Shown piece by piece: positions 57,473 through 64,000 of a stretch of 64,000 nucleotides of DNA. Location: NCBI GenBank assembly GCA_022570795.1, contig JAKUDP010000018.1, positions 1 to 64,000 on the forward strand. Direction: 5' to 3'. Numbering within the stretch: position 1 is the first letter of the stretch; each line of letters opens with the position of its first letter. Source of the DNA: Sphaerulina vaccinii. Its lineage: Eukaryota > Ascomycota > Dothideomycetes > Mycosphaerellales > Mycosphaerellaceae. The notes below the pieces were generated by a model that worked only from the letters and a program-made list of their open reading frames with translations, did not search any database and was not told the DNA's origin. The position numbers were made by a program, and so were the translations under genes.

Positions 57473-58926
57473 GTTGGTGATTTGAGTTGATGTAAGTTAC
57501 CAGAGCCAGACGGCCAGAGTAGACACGATTGTGCTGTCGAGTTCGTGTGAGAAGAGTATATCTTTGCGCTCGCGCAACAGACACGGTTCACCAGAACTGA
57601 GGGAAGAGTGGTGTACAGACGAACAGAAGGCTACGCCAACTAGCTCAGGTATGCACGACCCTGAAAGGTGGATTTGTATTTGAATAGCAACTGCCTGTGA
57701 CAGGAAGACCAGGAGAACTGGCTTTCTTTTCAAGTACGGCGGAAAGAGCAGCACGGGCGCAAAGCGACCTCGAGCGCACCGCAACAGTATGCAACAGTAG
57801 AACAAGATAGACCGTTTCAGACAGTGTAGTCTCAGCCAGATTCCAACGTCTTTCTAATTGTCTCCGTGGCCCGCTTCGCTGCAAATGTCTCGCCTGTCTT
57901 ACCGTGGAGGAAGTTGCGCTTTGAGCGTCAGGCAGCCGTGCCGTCGGGCGGATCTCAGTTCTTGTGCTTTGTGTGTCGAAAATGCGCCAGTCGAGGTGAT
58001 GCAGTCGCGGGCAAGATGTCGCGGAAGTGGTGGCAGTAATTCTGGATCGAAGAAGAGGTTGGTGTTGAGGATGAAGAGAAGAGGGAGGCGCAGTGAAGAA
58101 GGAGAGAGTTGGTTGCGGAGAAGCATGACAAAGCCGATAAGAGCGGGAAGGAGCAGCGGCGCTAGCCGGAGTCCGAGCTTCAAGGCAAATCAGGCAGCCA
58201 CGAACGACACAATCACAGCAAGCACAATTCACCATCGTTCCGTGTACGAGACGATTGTACCACAAGCATGAACCACACTTGCAAAGCGCATGTCTCGATA
58301 CACTGCCGCTATTCACATCCAGTGATAAGATGTTGAGAACGCTGGGTGGAAGCTCGGTGTACGCTGCTTCTTGGTTCTCTGCCAGGCAGGACGCCTGTTC
58401 AAGAGCAGCAATAATATACCACTCACCTGAGCTTTGCCGTGGTGGCCATTGAAAGGCACTGGTAGCTAGCCAGGGGTGGGACTGTGTCATCTGTACACGT
58501 GGAAGACTGGGCTGTTGTCGTGCTATAGAATGCGGCACGCAGTGCGTGACATATGCAGTAGGTGTGAGGCAAGTATCTTTGAATAGGAGTTACGCTGGAA
58601 GCCAGTAGGATCTCTGAACAGTGTAGGCGCCGCAATGCATCTCATCAGGGACACAATTGTCAAGTGCTGAAAGCGCGCGGCACGGCATCGTGTGTTGCTG
58701 ATCTGATGTTAAAGACAGTGAATCGCGAGGTCGCTGAAGTGAAGTGAAGTGAAGCTTGAAACGCACTCCTACTTTCTCTTCTCCTCTACGTCGCTTTATC
58801 TTCGCGACTTCTTCCACTTCCTTCCTCTCCACAACACCGCTCGACTTCCTTATTTACCAGCCGCAGCACCTTCGACTCGAGGTTCCACAACATTCCAAGA
58901 AACTCGTCCATACCACAAATTTCATT
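57473..58926. other. Divergent intergenic region, no supported gene
   Basis: 1.45 kb between MPE1 and the next plus-strand gene. A 297-codon minus-strand open frame (57645-58538) has no near-start ATG and low-complexity composition; a plus-strand frame overlaps it. Triple gaagt word at about 58736-58752. I call no gene. Confidence 0.45.
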
Positions 58927-59645
58927 ATGGACATGTCGCACAGGACTGGCGACCTCGACGACGAAGTCGCCGACATCTTGGCATCGCTTCCTGAGCATCA
59001 CGACCAAACATTTGGCTTCGTCATCTACCGCTGCACGTACGACGACGACGATAGGTGGAATCAATTCCAGCGAAAACTTCGGGGATTCATGGACGTGGGC
59101 ATCGCTGAGCCATTGGGAGGCGAAAAGCTGAAGAACCATTTCGCCTGGGATGTACGTGATGACTCAAGCCTCTACAAAGATGCGACCACAAGCGAAATCC
59201 GAGGGTAAGACAATGCTCGCATGAACCTCAAGAAATGGCGCTAACAATCATCAGTCACTTCAATGCTTGGGTCGAATCTGTCGGCGGCGCGCGAGATCTG
59301 ACGCGATACGCGCAATGCATTTACGTGGATAAGGAGGTGATGGATGCTGTGCTGGGCGGAGAAGATCCCTACTCGGATGACCCAGCAGAACTCGGTCGCT
59401 CGGACGCATATGTCAAGATCATCAACTCGGAATGGACTGCTCGACCAAACGCTCCTTACAGAGAAGGTGACGGCGCCACAGACGCTGAAGATGAGGGATA
59501 CCTTCCAATTGCAGAAGATCGTCGCGGAGATGTGGGCTGGATGAAAGTCTGGGCGTCATATTTGATGCCACGAGCATATGCTGTGATGTTGCACTTCGGG
59601 TGGTACCTGTACTACGCAAGACCTCCAGTGGTACAGGATAATTGA
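58927..59645 (+). CDS. Hypothetical fungal protein
   Basis: Exons 58927-59204 and 59255-59645, intron 50 bp (GTAAGA..TCAG, CTAAC branch), 222 aa. The N-terminal half has FGFVIYRCTYDDDDRWNQF, the second exon HFNAWVESV and a Trp-rich C-terminal segment (VGWMKVWASYLMPRAY). Proteins of this layout (YRCTY/TYTDD opening, around 200-250 aa) are common in Dothideomycetes and other Pezizomycotina, with no known function. ATG 58927 was preferred over upstream in-frame codons that look like 5' leader. Confidence 0.75.
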
Positions 59646-60127
59646 GAGTGGCAAAGTCGTGCAAGGTTGAAGGAACTGAACGTTGCCGGCATGGCACTAC
59701 AAAAAGTGCATAAAGAACAGCCATGATCGTATCTTCAGCGGGACAAGGATATGATGATGGAGTGAGTCAAGCAGAACCGTGAGACGTGAGGTTCTCGCCA
59801 AGACTGACGACCACACCTCGCTTTGTCCTCTTCTTTCTTCTCCTCCAATACATGTACCTCGATACCTTCGATATGAATTACTGACCACTGCTGGGTGCGA
59901 GCAAGACAGCCTGGTTATGCCATCAATACCATGCAATCCTTGCAAGAGCATTGCGAAAGCATAACGACTTAGCTTGGGAGCCGCAGAGACATGTGAAAGA
60001 TGTAAAGGCTGAATTGTCAAGTCAAGGAGAATTGAGAGCCGACTGGCTTTTATGTTGGTACTTGGGCCGCGTCTCTCGAAATTATCTGGTCCTAATCCTA
60101 ACATTAACTCAAGCCTACAGTGACAGA
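59646..60127. other. Intergenic between convergent genes
   Basis: 482 bp, no feature recognised. Confidence 0.5.
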
Positions 60128-62055
60128 TCAAGCAAAGCCCAACACCTTTTGCAGTTCCCCAACGATGCCGATGAGCTGATTATCATGATACTTCCTACCA
60201 ACGACTTGCAAATTGATCGGCGCGCCCTCATAACCTCCTTCATCCCACATAGCCTTAACATGCTCATCCTTCTCGCTCAAAGGCTTCCATTCATCAGCAT
60301 AAGGAGTCTTGGCAGCGACAAACTCCCTGATCGTCTCAGCTTTAGCAGGTTGCGGCAATTTCTCTACTCCTTCCAAACTGCCACTGCTCTCAGCAGTAGT
60401 GCCAACAGCAGCACCATACCCCTTGTCCGCGAAGTGCTTCCTCAACTCCTCCGCGTGTCCCACAATCGTCAGCTTCTCCATTGCTTTCCAGTCGGCTTTC
60501 TCCTCAACTGCAATCGGTGTCGGTATGACTATGCCAGGATAATCTACAAAGTTCCATAACGCAGTATAGTTCCAGTAATATGCTGTGTCGTGTTTACTCG
60601 CGGGTCCTACGTAGCAAGGAGCGAGAACAACATCTACATCTTGAGAGTTCCAGTTCTCTACGAAAGCACATCGGAACTCGTCGCGAGCGACACGCATTTC
60701 TGTCAGTTCTGTCGCTGTCTTCTCTTTCTCGGGACCATTTGGATCATCCCACGTTGTGGTCACAGTTGAGAGAACGGTCTTTGTGAGAGGGTGGATCGGT
60801 TCTCCTGTTGCGGCGAGTGCCTTCTTGGTATTGAGTGCCACGTCTGGCCAGTACATCACGCCAATGTGCTTCATTGCTAGGGCGGAATTGTAGGGTAGAA
60901 AGGGTTTGACGATGAAGTCGGTGGACTTGAGGAGGCGAGACTTGGCCCACTCTAGAGCTCGCAGGACAGGCGGCTGAGGTGTGATTACTCCGTCTGTGAG
61001 CATGAGGCCAACCTTAATCGGTTTCGAGACTGGTGTTTCGAGCCCCGTCCATGGGATTGGGATGATACGTGGATCGTAAAAATATTGTTTGCTGTTGACC
61101 ATGACTTTCATGTAGAGCTCGACATCGCGAAGAGAACGTGACATTGGGCCTGTTGAGCAGAGAACGTTGAGTTCTGCAGGGAAACCATCTGGTAAGAAGT
61201 CCTTCATTGTGATTGTGTAGCTCGTAGGCTTGAAGCCGAAGATACCGCAGAATGCCGAGGGCCCACGAACGGAGCCTCCAATGTCTGCGAGGAGAGCAAT
61301 CAGTGCATGTGCGCATATGCGAGATGTATTGACCTACCTGTTCCAAGCCCAAGCACGCTGCCTTTCAGCGCGATCAAAGCACTTTCACCTCCCGTGCTAC
61401 CACCTGACGAAAGATTGATGTTGTGCGGATTATTGACTCTTCCGATCCAGCCATCACTCTCCAGATGCATGATACCCTGAGGCTGATTGGTCTTAACATA
61501 GAACACAGCACCAGCTTCCCTCAATGTCTGGATCATCAACGAGTCCTTGTCATTTAGCCGTCTTGTGCTGAAGTAGCCAAAGCTCGACCAATGCCCAGCC
61601 ACAGCCATATGTTCCTTGACACTGACTGGAACACCATGAAGAGGTCCCACAGTCTTGCCATTCTTCTCAAGATATTCATCAAGATACTTCGCTCGCTCAA
61701 TAGCTTCGTCCATGAAGTACTGAGTCAAACAGCATGTGAGCTGGTGAGCAATCGCAGCTCGTTTGCAAAAGGCAGTTGCTACCGCTACGGCCGAGAACTG
61801 TTTCTTTGCAATAGCTTTTGCAAGACCAGTGGCATCGTAGTGTTCGGTGATTATGATCTCAGCTGGAGTGAGAATTCCGCAGGTCGATGGGATAGAGATT
61901 ACATTGAGTGGTGGATTCTGGAAGACTGATTCTGGTAGGTAGAACTCCTCTGGGATCGAAGCATTGAGTTCTGCAATGACTTTCTCGCGCTTCTCTTCGA
62001 AGGCAGGCGTGCCTTTTGGTACGCCAACAGGCTGGAGGACTTGAAGTTTCGACAT
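60128..62055 (-). CDS. Amidase (acetamidase-type, amidase signature family)
   Basis: Exons 61338-62055 and 60128-61284, intron 53 bp (GTAGGT..GCAG), 624 aa. The Ser-Ser-Lys triad is complete: K147 in GVPVSVKEH, cis-Ser S220 in SSGGSTGG, and nucleophile S244 in TDIGGSVRGP, which the splice creates. The family hydrolyses amides to acid and ammonia; the length and style match fungal acetamidase-like (AmdS-type) and fatty-acid-amide-hydrolase-like enzymes. The exact substrate cannot be read from sequence. No signal peptide or clear membrane anchor, so probably cytosolic. It is divergently paired with a sugar-type transporter 543 bp away, which may mean co-regulated uptake and breakdown of a compound. 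Confidence 0.92.
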
Positions 62056-62598
62056 GCTTTCTGATGAAATTGTTTCTTGTGTTGCTTCTGCCGGTCAGGC
62101 CTAGTCGTACGAGCGCTCTTTTACACTTCGACTTTTGTGCTGAATTGGAAGCTCGAGGAGAACTGTTGCTATCGTTTGCCGTCGGCTGCCTATCTCTTTG
62201 TTGAAGCTGAGGGGTTGCATTCCATAACAGCTCATCCTGGTACTCATGGTATGGACCATGTCAGGCCAGGGTGTAGATTCCGTTCGTCCTGATCATTTCG
62301 TTATCGATAGGCCACTTTCCAATGAGCAACACTCGGTACCCGCCTTAGTGCCAATCTCGCGTCGAACTCCAGCCCAGGAAGTTCACCGCAGGCCAAGAGA
62401 TACGCGAACCATATGCAGCCCTCAGATGTGGTCAGTTCCATTATCTGCCTAAATGGATCTCCAGGATGTTTTAGTTCGGCAATGAAATATGCCTATATAC
62501 ACAGCATGCACGCAGCCATATAACTTACGAAGAGGTGACGCTGATATTTGGAGCTCGTTGTTGTGACAGCCGCAGTCTGTACCGGAGTTCAACTCGAG
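62056..62598. promoter_or_regulatory. Shared amidase / transporter promoter region
   Basis: 543 bp between ATG 62055 (minus) and ATG 62599 (plus). Scattered gata words are present, but I can name no site with confidence. Confidence 0.4.
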
Positions 62599-64000
62599 AT
62601 GGAAACAAAAGACATCAAGTCAACCACCTGGCAGACCGAAGCAGAAGATTCCGAGCTCAATGGAACCAGCGAAGACCTCTTCCGATACAACAAGACCGGT
62701 GCGATCAAAAATCCACTCGCCGGTATCAGCAAAGATGCACTATCCGCACATGTCGAAGCTTATGCCGCTCAGTTCGGTCTTCAAGATATCGTCGATTTGC
62801 TGCAGAGAGGTGCTCTAGCAGCACAGAATCCTGATCACCCAGAGGAGATATCAGAGCTGCCGCCAGAAGAGCTTAGAGCTCTACAAGAAGAGAAAACACA
62901 TAAATGGCGCCAGCCGAGGACTTTGTACTTCTTGATTGCGCTGAATTCCGTCGGTGCTGCGATACAAGGCTGGGACCAGTGTGGCAGCAATGCTGCTAAC
63001 TTGACGTTTCCTCAAGAGTTTGGTATCGCAGATTCGGGAGAGTGTGAGCTGAACGGTACGTGCGCGAAGAACTCTTGGATCATCGGCGCCATCAACTCCG
63101 CACCTTATATCGCAATCTGCTTGTTCGCCTGCTGGATGTCGGATCCTATCAATCACTATCTTGGGCGTCGAGGGACGATACTCATGGCTTCGATATTCAG
63201 TCTACTGGCCCCAATTGGGCAAGCTTTGGCTCAGACCTGGCCACAAATTCTTATATGTCGCATTCTTCTTGGCGTTGGAATGGGTCTCAAAGAAGTGACT
63301 GTCCCTGTCTTCTCTGCAGAGAACGCCCCATCAAATATCCGCGGTGCTCTGACTATGTCCTGGCTTCTTTGGGTCGCGGCAGGAATCGTGCTTGGCTTCT
63401 CGGCGAATCTGGCTGTCGCCAAAGTTGGTGGCATCGCATGGAGACTACAGCTCGGTTCTGCGATGATACCAGCAATCCCTCTCCTTATAGGTATCTTCTT
63501 GGTGCCAGAGTCCGCAAGATGGCTGATCAAGAAGGGAAGACATCGCCAGGCATATGAGTCTTTGTTGCGTGTACGAAACACTCCACTTCAAGCTGCTAGA
63601 GATCTCTTTTACATCCATGTGCAGGTTGAGGCAGAAAGAAAGCTTCTCGCACCAGAAGAAAGCAAGGCTTCAGCAATATTGCGCCGTGCTGTTCAGTTGT
63701 TCACTGTTCCCCGAATCCGACGTGCAACTCAAGCTTCTGGTATCATTATGAGTAAGTCACTCTTCCAGATACATGAAGGCATTGCTGACAGTTTCCAGTC
63801 GCGCAGCAAATGTGTGGCAGTAAGTGACTTGGCAGAACTCTCCAGATCCAGCTAACAGTGTCGCAGTCAACATTGTGGCCTTCTATTCCAGCACCATATT
63901 CGTTCAAGGTGGCTTCAGTGAGATGGCGGCGTTGTGGGTGTCCTGGGGCTTCAGCATGACGGCCCTTATCTTCGCGATACCAGCTTTATACACAATCGAT
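62599..64000 (+). CDS. MFS sugar/inositol-type transporter (3' end beyond window)
   Basis: Exons 62599-63751, 63799-63819 (21 bp) and 63867-64000 onward; 436 codons visible. About 100 cytosolic residues precede the first membrane helix (LYFLIALNSVGAAIQGWDQ). Sugar-porter motifs follow: loop 2-3 DPINHYLGRRG, ILLGVGMGLKEVTVPVFSAENAP (TM4 and the family signature), WRLQLGSAMIPAIPLL and PESARWLIKKGR. The spliced MCGINIVAFYSSTIF is the TM7 signature. The family is proton-coupled hexose or inositol uptake at the plasma membrane; fungal members with this N terminus are often called myo-inositol transporters. Both introns are 47 bp. Paired divergently with the amidase. Confidence 0.9.

Noticed and set aside
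57645..58538. 297-codon minus-strand open frame between MPE1 and the next gene
   Set aside because: No ATG near its start, low-complexity Ser/Arg/Leu composition, overlapped by an equally open plus frame, no domain. Could be revisited with RNA data.

Overview
The window looks like nuclear DNA of a filamentous ascomycete (Pezizomycotina), most likely a Dothideomycete of the Mycosphaerella type. The gene-bearing part has introns of about 47-96 bp with GT..AG ends and CTAAC/CTGAC-like branch sites. It encodes fungal families (HET domain, Mpe1, coatomer alpha, fungal amidase, MFS sugar transporter). The first 12.4 kb carries the signature of repeat-induced point mutation (RIP). The class-level placement is inference.

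Region 1 (1-12455) is an extremely AT-rich block with no intact gene. CpA and TpG dinucleotides are almost absent by eye, as expected after RIP. It holds two diverged copies of one multi-kilobase element (cores about 1381-4380 and 6957-9720), each preceded by a degenerate tandem array of about 50 bp units. Between them lie a 160 bp tandem repeat and two perfect hairpins, and after them a 2.2 kb element flanked by 125 bp direct repeats. The block ends at the stop codon of the first gene.

Region 2 (12456-23010) holds a RING-finger protein, a BolA-like protein, a NIF3-family protein, a HET-domain protein and a divergently transcribed pair of unrecognised proteins. That pair shares a C-terminal domain and SUMO-interaction-like motifs, and one member is interrupted by two in-frame stops.

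Region 3 (23011-44500) has a coiled-coil protein, a 13-exon secreted Ser/Thr-rich adhesin-like protein with one repeat per exon, a BTB protein, a choice-of-anchor-B/LVIVD-type secreted protein with a premature stop, a small helical protein, a pseudokinase-like protein, a pRiA4b ORF-3-like protein and a small hypothetical protein.

Region 4 (44500-64000) is mostly conserved core genes: two F-box-type proteins, coatomer alpha and the cleavage/polyadenylation factor Mpe1. Between them are several unrecognised small genes. It ends with a divergent amidase / sugar-transporter pair whose transporter runs off the window end. Housekeeping genes here look intact. Broken or ambiguous frames (18564-20265, 35471, 53265-53575, 54642) lie in lineage-specific or accessory genes. 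Exon structures were worked out by eye; for each multi-exon model the exon lengths sum to a multiple of three.
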